Of a stretch of 6,883 nt of DNA, positions 1 through 5,552 are shown piece after piece. Made by a program: the position numbers and the translations under genes. How positions within the stretch are numbered: position 1 is the first letter of the stretch; every line of letters starts with the position of its first letter. The notes under the pieces are model-generated. The model ran no database searches. It saw only the letters and a program-made list of their open reading frames with translations, and was not told where the DNA came from. Source of the DNA: Pseudomonadota bacterium (GTDB lineage Bacteria > Pseudomonadota > Gammaproteobacteria > Acidiferrobacterales > UBA6901); NCBI GenBank assembly GCA_021783175.1, contig JAJXUF010000153.1, forward strand, positions 1 to 6,883, in the 5' to 3' direction.

Positions 1-69
1 CATCCAGTCCAGCAACACGTCCGAATGAACGCCACGGCTCTCTAACAAGCGTTGGAGCTGTTGCGCTCT
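1..69 (-). pseudogene. Continuation of the TIGR02391 family gene in a shifted frame
   Basis: From base 69 down to the window edge, one minus-strand frame stays open for 23 codons. It begins RAQQLQRLLESRGVHSDVL, which is what family members show directly after the ATLSEA-like segment and before the C-terminal HEPN-like region. Joining it to residue 126 of the upstream part needs one extra base in the C run at 70-73. This is therefore the same gene after a one-base loss, either a real mutation or a homopolymer sequencing error. The remaining C-terminal half lies outside the window. Confidence 0.7.
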
Positions 70-452
70 GGGGTTGCCTCATCAAGGTTTGTCGCCACCT
101 TCGTCCTGCGGACACGACCATCGTCACCGACAAAGAATCCCGAGAATGCCAATACCGGATTGAGTCGATCCCGCCAGCGTTCAAACTTGGGTTGATCATC
201 GGTGAACTGCACGGGCGCCATAGTGCGATTGATAAACATGAGCACGTGGTTTCCGACCTGCTTCTCGTTCTGCCAGGCGGCAAAGGCGTTAAAGAGTCGT
301 TGCCACTTTGCTAGGTCGGGCGTTACGTCGGGAACCTTGCATTGGGCAAGGAGATACTCGATCTGGGACCCAGTCAGGCCGTCGTCGGTGGGCGCCAGGG
401 CCTTGGCAATAGCCTGCATCTGCTGCGTATCGAATGTCGGTACTTGTTCCAT
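42..452 (-). CDS. TIGR02391 (Hypoth_Ymh, Abi-like) family protein, N-terminal part, frameshifted
   Basis: The 136 readable residues match, from memory, the N-terminal domain of TIGR02391/Hypoth_Ymh proteins. Visible family-like segments are FDTQQMQAIAKAL (7-19), GLTGSQIEYLLAQCKVPD (25-42), KWQRLFNAFAAWQN (49-62), QVGNHVLMFINRTM (65-78) and LNPVLAFSGFFV (97-108). Family members are about 260-280 residues and carry a C-terminal HEPN-like domain. They are found in defence contexts and their biochemical role is not settled. Here the reading frame ends early with an unrelated tail (TPERNSSNAC). A neighbouring frame restores the family sequence, so the gene appears frameshifted in a CCCC run (GGGG at 70-73 on the plus strand). 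The ATG at 452 fits the family N-terminus, although no good Shine-Dalgarno sequence precedes it. The gene diverges from the DUF2971 gene across 64 bases. Family assignment is confident; whether a working protein is made is doubtful. Confidence 0.75.
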   Translation of the reverse strand: MEQVPTFDTQQMQAIAKALAPTDDGLTGSQIEYLLAQCKVPDVTPDLAKWQRLFNAFAAWQNEKQVGNHVLMFINRTMAPVQFTDDQPKFERWRDRLNPVLAFSGFFVGDDGRVRRTKVATNLDEATPERNSSNAC

Positions 453-502
453 GGGACGAATGAATTCTCAAGCGGTGTTATGTATCATGGCAGTATACAA
501 TC

Positions 503-509
503 AGAGGAG
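503..509 (+). promoter_or_regulatory. Shine-Dalgarno site fixing the DUF2971 start
   Basis: AGAGGAG lies seven bases before the ATG at 517 and favours that start over the in-frame ATG at 487. A TATACAAT stretch (494-501) just upstream resembles a -10 box, but no matching -35 box stands 16-18 bases before it, so I do not call a promoter. Confidence 0.5.
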
Positions 510-516
510 AAGAGCC

Positions 517-1197
517 ATGTTGTTCTCCGTGCCCAGGAAGCTCTACAAGTACCTCCCACCCGACGGGGCAGAAAAGCTATTTGCACAGCCATCGCTCTGG
601 TTTCGGTTCTCGAACAAGTTCAACGACGTTTTTGATTTGCGACCTGCTGGCTCACACCCGACCGATGGGTTCGGAGCGATCCCCGTTCTCTGTCTTTGCG
701 AGACGTCCACGTCACCGCCAATGTGGGCTCATTACGGAAACAAAGGCGAGGGCATCGTCCTGGAGTTCGATACCGAGTCAGACTTCTTCAAACGGTACGA
801 GCCGCACAAGGTCCGATACCGAACCAAACGGCCGACAATCAAAAAGCTCCAAGATGCCGCCTTGGTAAAGAGTCAAGAATGGGCATATGAACGCGAATGG
901 CGGTGTTTCGCAAATGCCCCGCCACATCTTGCCAGCGATGAGAAGTTCTTGGATTCTCCGCAGGCCGTCAGTGTGCCTTTCCCGTTCGACGCCCTGTCTG
1001 CGGTGATCCATGGCCATGACGGAAGAACAGTGATCGAGGCCGGCAAGTTTCTTGAGAACTCCCTGGCAAGCCACGTCAAACACCTCGTGTGCCGAATTGA
1101 TGCCTGGAAGTTCGCCTTCAACCTCTGCACACTGGACGATATCTCGCACATCCACGAAAACCAAGAGGCGGCGATGTGGGGCCGCCGGCAACGCTGA
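517..1197 (+). CDS. DUF2971 family protein
   Basis: This 226-residue protein shows the DUF2971 pattern in order: LYKYLPPD (9-16), the FSNKFNDVFD segment (31-40), LCLCETSTSPPMWAHYG (58-74) followed by GIVLEFD (79-85), a VRYRTKRP strand (99-106), KSQEWAYEREWR (118-129), and a closing ALSAVIHG strand (159-166). The function of DUF2971 is unknown; the proteins are often seen in accessory and defence regions. No signal peptide or membrane segment is visible, so it is probably cytosolic. The frame is open upstream, but the ATG at 517 is chosen because AGAGGAG (503-509) sits seven bases before it and the family homology begins here. An in-frame ATG at 487 would add ten residues. It is the first gene of a tight same-strand run: its TGA is one base before the ATG of the Abi_C gene, implying translational coupling. 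A toxin or effector role is only a guess. Confidence 0.85.
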   Translation: MLFSVPRKLYKYLPPDGAEKLFAQPSLWFRFSNKFNDVFDLRPAGSHPTDGFGAIPVLCLCETSTSPPMWAHYGNKGEGIVLEFDTESDFFKRYEPHKVRYRTKRPTIKKLQDAALVKSQEWAYEREWRCFANAPPHLASDEKFLDSPQAVSVPFPFDALSAVIHGHDGRTVIEAGKFLENSLASHVKHLVCRIDAWKFAFNLCTLDDISHIHENQEAAMWGRRQR

Positions 1198-1198
1198 A

Positions 1199-2101
1199 AT
1201 GAAGATTTCTCAGATCACCCGCCGGGACATATTCGACGCTATGACCGCCGAAGGTGTCGATTGGGCCGGGCGTCTCGATGGCCCTGCCTTCCTGAGCCGA
1301 CTATTCGATCTTCAAAGTCTGCCATCGACTGACCATCGCTACAACGATGCGGCCGGCGACATATGGAAGCACACGGTTGCCAACGACGACTGGGACTACG
1401 ACTGGATATTCCACGATTCCCGCTTCAATTTGCTCGGCGGTGACGATGAAGTTCTACTACGATTCCTCTGCGAAACGATCCATCCAGTCGTCCGCCCTGA
1501 CGTAACCGAATCCGAACGGTATTGCCAGCTCTACAACCAGTTTCTCAAGCAGGATGGCTTCCAACTCGTGGAGAAGACCAAGCTATCTGGCAAGCCAGTC
1601 TATATTGGCAAGTTCGTCGGGGTCGGCGCTACTCCAGGCGTCGCGGCTGCACGCCATACCCTGGCAGGCACCGATCCAGGTTATGTAGCCCAGCAGATCA
1701 CCAGGATGGAGGCAGCCGTCCTCAACGATCCCAGCTTGGCCATCGGCACGGCAAAGGAACTGGTCGAGACATGTTGCAAGACCATCCTGACTGAGCGCGG
1801 TGTTTCATTCTCGAAAAACGCTGATCTGCCCGAGTTGGTGAAGCTGACAAGCAAGGAGCTTGAGCTGACTCCTGATGACATCAACGACAAGGCAAAGGCT
1901 GGAGACACAATCAAGCGCTTGCTGAGCAACCTCGCAACGATTACGCAAGGAGTTGCGGAATTGCGTAACAACTACGGCACGGGACACGGCAAGACCGCTG
2001 GCGCAAAGGGTCTGCAATCCCGGCATGCCAAGCTTGCCGTCGGCGCCGCCTCAACGCTGGCTGTCTTTCTTACAGAGACGCACAACGAAAAATCGAAATA
2101 G
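1199..2101 (+). CDS. Abortive infection family protein (Abi_C, HEPN-type)
   Basis: This 300-residue protein has an N-terminal domain of about 150 residues with segments DIFDAM (10-15), FLSRLFDLQSLPSTDHR (31-47), DDWDYDWIFHDSRFNLLGGDDE (63-84) and FLCETIHPVVRPD (89-101). I associate this domain with the N-terminal domains attached to AbiJ/Abi_C-type proteins, less surely. The C-terminal part matches Abi_C: IGTAKELVETCCKTIL (182-197), a leucine-rich helix, and AELRNNYGTGHGK (253-265). R256 and H263 form the R-x6-H motif of HEPN ribonucleases, preceded by the usual LRN context. By family knowledge such proteins act as RNA-cleaving toxins in phage-triggered growth arrest; this one is untested. 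The ATG at 1199 lies one base after the DUF2971 stop and lacks a strong Shine-Dalgarno sequence, so translation probably depends on coupling. A nuclease gene follows 40 bases downstream. Confidence 0.85.
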   Translation: MKISQITRRDIFDAMTAEGVDWAGRLDGPAFLSRLFDLQSLPSTDHRYNDAAGDIWKHTVANDDWDYDWIFHDSRFNLLGGDDEVLLRFLCETIHPVVRPDVTESERYCQLYNQFLKQDGFQLVEKTKLSGKPVYIGKFVGVGATPGVAAARHTLAGTDPGYVAQQITRMEAAVLNDPSLAIGTAKELVETCCKTILTERGVSFSKNADLPELVKLTSKELELTPDDINDKAKAGDTIKRLLSNLATITQGVAELRNNYGTGHGKTAGAKGLQSRHAKLAVGAASTLAVFLTETHNEKSK

Positions 2102-2141
2102 CGCCTTGCCATAACCGACCAACTCAATCGCCGTCTCCACC

Positions 2142-2900
2142 ATGCCAATCTATGACAAGCCAGTCCGCCTTCTAATCCGCGACATGGTTGCTGCACTTGC
2201 GCCAAAGCAAGGTACAGCGTTCTCCAAGGACGATGCTATCGATTGGTTCGGCCAGAACTACCCGAAGATCAAGGAAGGCACGATCAGCGCCCACCTCATC
2301 CGGTTTTCGACCAATGCCCCGAGCCGGCTGCACTACAGCGTCAAGGATGATGAGGACTTGCTGTACCAGATCGATGGCTCTCGCTTCCGTCTTTACGATG
2401 CGGCACACGATTCGGCACCCATTCATTCGAACGCGGATGCGGCCGTAGCACCTCAGGCGCCAGGAGAGCCTGACGAGGTCCAAGGCCCGAGCGAGTTCGC
2501 GTACGAGAAAGACCTGCGCAGCTTTCTAGCCAAGAATCTGTCCATTATTGAGCCGGGCCTTCAGCTCTATCAGGACGAAGGAATCACTGGCATCGAGTTT
2601 CCCGCCGGTGGTCGCTTCATCGACATCCTTGCCGTCGATGCGCAGAAGCGCTTCGTGGTAATCGAGTTGAAGGTCTCGCGCGGGTACGACCGCGTGATCG
2701 GCCAAATTCTTCGCTACATGGCCTGGATCGAAAAGAATCACGCGGAGCCCGGCCAGGGTGTGCGGGGCATCATCGCTGCAAGGGAAATCTCGGAGGACCT
2801 CAAGCTTGCATGCGCGTATCTCTCCAACGTATCGCTCTACGAGTACGAGCTGTCCGTCACCCTGCGGAAAGTGGTCGTTGGCTCTCTCGTCAAGAGCTAA
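2142..2900 (+). CDS. PD-(D/E)XK nuclease with N-terminal DUF7669-like domain and NucS-like C-terminal domain
   Basis: This 252-residue protein has two domains. Residues 1-86 form a helical, possibly winged-helix domain (YDKPVRLLIRDMVAAL, IKEGTISAHLIRFSTNAPSR) of the kind fused to restriction-like endonucleases; I believe it is DUF7669. A low-complexity Ala/Pro/acidic linker spans about 90-117. The C-terminal domain carries a complete PD-(D/E)XK core: E122 in YEKDLRSFL, D161 in GRFIDILAVD, E175 and K177 in VVIELKVSRG, and Q188 in VIGQILRYMAW. This most resembles the catalytic domain of NucS/DUF91 nucleases. The expected role is metal-dependent DNA cleavage in the cytosol, with the N-terminal domain binding DNA or a partner. 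No Shine-Dalgarno sequence is evident before the ATG at 2142, but homology starts exactly there. It lies 40 bases after the Abi_C gene and 20 bases before the next gene. The nuclease fold is confident; the target is unknown. Confidence 0.85.
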   Translation: MPIYDKPVRLLIRDMVAALAPKQGTAFSKDDAIDWFGQNYPKIKEGTISAHLIRFSTNAPSRLHYSVKDDEDLLYQIDGSRFRLYDAAHDSAPIHSNADAAVAPQAPGEPDEVQGPSEFAYEKDLRSFLAKNLSIIEPGLQLYQDEGITGIEFPAGGRFIDILAVDAQKRFVVIELKVSRGYDRVIGQILRYMAWIEKNHAEPGQGVRGIIAAREISEDLKLACAYLSNVSLYEYELSVTLRKVVVGSLVKS

Positions 2901-2920
2901 CGACCAACAAGGAAGCGAGC

Positions 2921-3415
2921 ATGCTGACTGACATCGGCGAATACATTGTCGGGGCCTATCTCCAACTGAAGCTGGACTGCGATGTCGTCGACTACAACGT
3001 CCGCCCTCCTGGTGGTGGCCTGGAAGGGCTGGAGGAAATGGACGTGATCGGTCTGAACCTGAAATCGCATCGAGCCTATCTTTGTGAGGTGACGACGCAT
3101 ATTCGGGGTCTGCTCTACACTGACAATCGAACGACGGTAGAGCGGATTGGGAAAAAGCACGAGCGGCAGAAGCGCTATGGCGCAAAGTACCTGGAGAACT
3201 TCCAGTGCGAATATATGTTCTGGTCGCCGGTCGTTCCCAAGGGCTACATCACGGACGGTCTTGCTCAAATGCCCGACTTGAAGTTGATGATCAATGGCGA
3301 GTACAAGCGCAGGATTGAAGAGTTGCGAGTTCTCGCACATGAGACGACGCACGATGCGCGTAACCCGGTGTTTCGCGTGCTCCAGATTCTGGAACACATG
3401 CGCGACCGCGACTAG
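2921..3415 (+). CDS. Uncharacterised protein with possible divergent PD-(D/E)XK nuclease core
   Basis: I do not recognise a named family for this 164-residue protein. Its layout suggests a restriction-like fold: an N-terminal helix DIGEYIVGAYLQL (4-16) with E7, a strand CDVVDYNV, then LEEMDVIGLN with D41, and YLCEVTTHI with E56, followed by a basic helical segment (ERIGKKHERQKRYGAKYLE, 74-92). In a standard PD-(D/E)XK site the third residue would be lysine (E-x-K). Here it is T58, so activity would need a lysine from elsewhere, such as K78 or K79. A catalytically altered or structural role is also possible. The ATG at 2921 has AAGGAAG (2909-2915) just before it, and the gene starts 20 bases after the upstream nuclease gene, so it probably closes the same operon. 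No signal peptide or membrane segment is seen. That it is a gene is well supported; nuclease function is an inference. Confidence 0.7.
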   Translation: MLTDIGEYIVGAYLQLKLDCDVVDYNVRPPGGGLEGLEEMDVIGLNLKSHRAYLCEVTTHIRGLLYTDNRTTVERIGKKHERQKRYGAKYLENFQCEYMFWSPVVPKGYITDGLAQMPDLKLMINGEYKRRIEELRVLAHETTHDARNPVFRVLQILEHMRDRD

Positions 3416-3558
3416 GCTCGAGCGGGCAGCCAAGCATCGAAGGTCCGTTGTGGGCGCGAATATCGTATGACTGCTCGTGGCCGCGTGCCGTCCGTGGATT
3501 CTAACCGCTAGAGCAGTCCGATGGAAAAACCGTTAGCATAGTCTCTGGCGGCTTTATG

Positions 3559-3598
3559 GCAATTGGCTCACAGGCGGTAGCCGGCCAGAAGCGGTCAT
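3559..3598. repeat. Imperfect repeat, left copy flanking sduA
   Basis: This segment shares blocks in the same order with 5065-5109: GCAAT followed by GGC, then GCCGGCC, then AGA, then AGCGG(T/C)CAT. The right copy has insertions around its central hairpin. The similarity was found by eye and is partial. It may mark the remains of a dispersed intergenic repeat, or the ends of an inserted segment carrying sduA. Confidence 0.35.
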
Positions 3599-3656
3599 GG
3601 CAGAGTGATCCTTTTGCACTAAGGCATATTTTTGATTCAGCGTTTGCCAGAGCCGG

Positions 3657-3690
3657 CTGATGAGCGAGTGCCCACCGATTCGCTCATCAG
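3657..3690 (+). promoter_or_regulatory. 11-bp inverted repeat 5' of sduA
   Basis: CTGATGAGCGA (3657-3667) and TCGCTCATCAG (3680-3690) are perfect inverted copies around a 12-base loop, ending 39 bases before the sduA ATG. No T-run follows on either strand, so a plain terminator is unlikely. It could be an operator for a dimeric repressor or a leader hairpin affecting sduA expression. Which of these is inference. Confidence 0.5.
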
Positions 3691-3720
3691 GTACAAGTAG
3701 AAGTGTCGAGTAATTACACA

Positions 3721-3725
3721 GAGGG
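3721..3725 (+). promoter_or_regulatory. Shine-Dalgarno site fixing the sduA start
   Basis: GAGGG lies four bases before the ATG at 3730 and supports it over the in-frame GTG at 3703, which has no comparable site. Confidence 0.5.
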
Positions 3726-3729
3726 AAGC

Positions 3730-4953
3730 ATGCTTGATTTTCAGATTACGCCTACAGGTGTCGCTCTTGAATACAAAGAGGATTGGGGAGCCAATAAATG
3801 GGTCTGGGATGATCTGACGACAAAAAATGGGGCGCAGATATCCCGAATATTCCATTTCGAACCTGGAGATCTTTTAAATCCCCCCACACCCACTCAAGAT
3901 TTCGAGGATTACGAGTATCGGTTCCAATTCGGTACATTCGACGATGGTTATGTGAAGATCCTTGCGCGGATCCTCGATATCAAAAACGACTTACTCATAA
4001 GTCGTGATGTGACGCTCAAGCGGCGGATCTTTGCTGCTGAGCGCAACATCTCTATTTTTTCTCGGCTCTCAGAGCTTCTAGAACACTCCGATCCTATCGT
4101 TATTGGTGGAACACGCCCTGGCGCAATCCCGTGGGACGTATTTGAGGAACTACTCAAAATATTCCCGAACACCTATGAACTTGATCGCTATTCCGATGCC
4201 CGTGTTCAGACGATTCTTTCTCAGTACCTCGACGGCATGAAGGATGCGCGGGGGCGCTATGAGAGCTATCTCAACAAAAAGATGTCTCTGACCAGCATCA
4301 CAAAACTCGACCTGGACGCTCTGAAGAAACTAGAGATTGAAAAATACATCTTGATCCGAGACTTGATAGAAGATGCTTTGAAGACCAAGAAGGATTGGGC
4401 CGAGAGCGAGTGGCAAGAGCTGATGCTGTCCTTCCTGCTCCTTTTGTTCCCGAAGTACATCAAAGTACTCAAGAACATCACTATTCACGACTACTACAGC
4501 GACCCCGCCAAGAAGACTAATCGTTACATTGACATAGCCTTGGTTGATGCGAATGGAAATCTCGACGTCATTGAAGTCAAGAAACCTTTCGATGACAAAA
4601 TCCTTCGGAAGGGCCTTTACCGAGGCAATAGTATCCCGACCTCCGAACTGAGCGGCAGCATCATGCAGGCCGAGAAGTATCTTTTCCACTTGTCGAAATG
4701 GGGCATCAAAGGTGAGAGCAAACTCACCGAAATGTATGCCGCTGAGTTGCCGCCGGGCATGAAGATTCGAATCTCCAACCCTAAGGCAATTATCATTGTT
4801 GGACGCGATCAGATAGGCGGGGCCAACATGAGTGGTAGTCAGTTGCTGGACTTCGAGATAATCAAGCGCAAGTATGCGAACATGATGGACATCATCACAT
4901 ACGATGACTTGCTGCGACGTCTCAACAACACCATTATCGCCCTTGGTGGTTGA
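3730..4953 (+). CDS. sduA: Shedu anti-phage defence protein SduA (DUF4263)
   Basis: This 407-residue protein is a full-length SduA, the single protein of the Shedu anti-phage system. The N-terminal half (about 1-220) is the variable, probably clamp- or sensor-like region. The C-terminal DUF4263 domain starts near EWQELMLSFLLLLFPKYIKVL (227-247). It carries a PD-(D/E)XK site with D268 in NRYIDIALVD, E282 and K284 in LDVIEVKKPF, and the downstream helix GSIMQAEKYLFHLSKWGIKGE (309-329) with Q313. Conserved tail segments include NPKAIIIVGRDQ (350-361), DFEIIKRKYANMMDIITYDDL (374-394) and LNNTI. By family knowledge it is an oligomeric cytosolic DNA-cleaving enzyme that restricts phage. The ATG at 3730 has GAGGG just before it; a GTG at 3703 would add nine residues. 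The gene stands alone with its own leader. Its codon use is more AT-rich than the neighbours on either side, pointing to separate acquisition. No inactivating change is seen. Confidence 0.95.
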   Translation: MLDFQITPTGVALEYKEDWGANKWVWDDLTTKNGAQISRIFHFEPGDLLNPPTPTQDFEDYEYRFQFGTFDDGYVKILARILDIKNDLLISRDVTLKRRIFAAERNISIFSRLSELLEHSDPIVIGGTRPGAIPWDVFEELLKIFPNTYELDRYSDARVQTILSQYLDGMKDARGRYESYLNKKMSLTSITKLDLDALKKLEIEKYILIRDLIEDALKTKKDWAESEWQELMLSFLLLLFPKYIKVLKNITIHDYYSDPAKKTNRYIDIALVDANGNLDVIEVKKPFDDKILRKGLYRGNSIPTSELSGSIMQAEKYLFHLSKWGIKGESKLTEMYAAELPPGMKIRISNPKAIIIVGRDQIGGANMSGSQLLDFEIIKRKYANMMDIITYDDLLRRLNNTIIALGG

Positions 4954-5064
4954 GGGATTAAGTTTGACCCGGATCGATTTTTTTATCGAATCGTCACGCC
5001 CCAGTCAATTAGACGGCAATAGCCCGAGACTGCAATTGGCAAGATACGGCAAAGAGAAATGTGC

Positions 5065-5109
5065 GCAATGGGCACCGTGCTGCCGGCCGCTGCAGACTAC
5101 AGCGGCCAT
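5065..5109. repeat. Imperfect repeat, right copy flanking sduA
   Basis: This is the counterpart of 3559-3598, sharing GCAAT, GGC, GCCGGCC and AGCGG(C)CAT in order. It also contains a perfect 8-bp stem (GGCCGCTG, 5085-5092; CAGCGGCC, 5100-5107) absent from the left copy. Confidence 0.35.
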
Positions 5110-5159
5110 TCACGCATAGATCTGAGCCAATGTCGGCAACCTGCGCGACAACCGACATT
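5085..5159. repeat. Two consecutive hairpins ending in CATTCACG
   Basis: Hairpin one is GGCCGCTG (5085-5092) with CAGCGGCC (5100-5107) around a 7-base loop. Hairpin two is AATGTCGG (5129-5136) with CCGACATT (5152-5159) around a 15-base loop. The right arms run into near-identical sequences, CGGCCATTCACG and CCGACATTCACG, so the two behave as diverged copies of one module. No T-run follows. This looks like a dispersed intergenic repeat remnant rather than a terminator. Confidence 0.45.
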
Positions 5160-5319
5160 CACGGGAGCTAATGCCACCGTCCGTTCAGGCCGAGAAGCGT
5201 GCATGGCTCAGGCGCGTCTGCAAAGGCTCGATGTCGGCTTGGGCAATAGAAGGATGGAGGTCATGAAGCCAAGCGGCTGCGATGATCCTGGCGTATATCT
5301 GGGGGTGTGAGTTCGACGG

Positions 5320-5350
5320 AAAAAAGCCGATGCCTGCGCGTGCCCCGGCT
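5320..5350 (-). terminator. Probable Rho-independent terminator for the tRNA-Ala transcript
   Basis: On the minus strand, AGCCG (5350-5346) and CGGCT (5329-5325) form a short GC stem, and five or six T residues (5325-5320) follow directly. The loop is long (16 bases) and the stem short, so strength is uncertain. It lies downstream of tRNA-Ala in the transcription direction, where a stop is expected. Confidence 0.4.
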
Positions 5351-5365
5351 CTAATCGCGCCGTAC

Positions 5366-5431
5366 CGGAAGCATATACGTGCCGCGGCTTTTCGGAAGCA
5401 TAAGCGTGCCGAACGGCACGGTTATGCTTCC
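5366..5431. repeat. REP-like cluster: direct repeat pair plus long palindrome
   Basis: A 19-base unit occurs at 5366-5384 and 5393-5411 with two differences (CATATACG against CATAAGCG). The second unit is followed two bases later by its inverted copy (5414-5431), giving an 18-bp stem with one mismatch (left arm GGAAGCATAAGCGTGCCG at 5394-5411). The layout resembles REP or BIME elements, and it lies 33 bases beyond the tRNA-Ala 3' end. It could alternatively act as a processing or stop hairpin for the tRNA transcript. Confidence 0.6.
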
Positions 5432-5463
5432 AGGGACAATTTTGGACTGCTTGGAGTGTTGGG

Positions 5464-5539
5464 TGGTGGAGAAGAGGAGGATCGAACTCCCGACCTCTGC
5501 ATTGCGAACGCAGCGCTCTCCCAGCTGAGCTACTTCCCC
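5464..5539 (-). tRNA. tRNA-Ala, anticodon CGC
   Basis: This is a complete 76-base tRNA with encoded CCA (5466-5464). The acceptor stem pairs GGGGAAG with CTTCTCC and includes the G3:U70 wobble pair that identifies alanine tRNAs. The D arm runs from GCTC to GAGC. The anticodon stem is CTGCG/TGCAG with loop TTCGCAA, giving anticodon CGC (codon GCG). The T arm is GGGAG-TTCGATC-CTCCT. The gene lies 19 bases after the stop of the 96-residue minus-strand gene. Its 3' end points towards the defence genes, so it is a plausible integration site. Confidence 0.97.
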
Positions 5540-5552
5540 ACGCGAGGCGCGC

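Larger units (their letters stand above)
3416..3729 (+). other. Gene-free interval upstream of sduA
   Basis: These 314 bases have no convincing coding frame on either strand. They hold an imperfect copy of a sequence also found after sduA (3559-3598) and an 11-bp hairpin (3657-3690). I see no strong Rho-independent terminator for the upstream operon and no clear -35/-10 pair for sduA. GC falls towards the sduA start. Confidence 0.6.
4954..5463. other. Gene-free interval between sduA and tRNA-Ala
   Basis: About 510 bases carry no convincing gene; short open frames here lack family resemblance and ribosome binding sites. Contents from left to right are a TCGAT-T-run-ATCGA palindrome at about 4974-4989, a cluster of inverted repeats (5085-5159), a probable minus-strand terminator (5320-5350) and a REP-like repeat cluster (5366-5431). 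The composition shifts from moderate GC on the left to GC-rich on the right, as expected at an island boundary. Confidence 0.6.

Noticed and set aside
202..516. Upstream extension of the DUF2971 reading frame to position 202
   Set aside because: It overlaps the TIGR02391-family gene on the other strand and has no family similarity; the Shine-Dalgarno sequence and homology both point to the ATG at 517.
778..1191. Minus-strand open frame opposite the DUF2971 gene
   Set aside because: It is antisense to a recognised family and shows no domain resemblance of its own.
2526..3185. 219-residue minus-strand open frame across two plus-strand genes
   Set aside because: It mirrors the NucS-like gene and its neighbour, is rich in Ser/Arg/Pro as shadow frames are, and has no family pattern.
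4970..4990. T-run with flanking TCGAT/ATCGA as a terminator for sduA
   Set aside because: The T-run sits in the loop, not after a GC stem, and the stem is only about 5 bp; termination here is not supported.
5059..5310. 83-residue plus-strand open frame
   Set aside because: It runs through the hairpin repeats, lacks a ribosome binding site and reads as translated repeat DNA.
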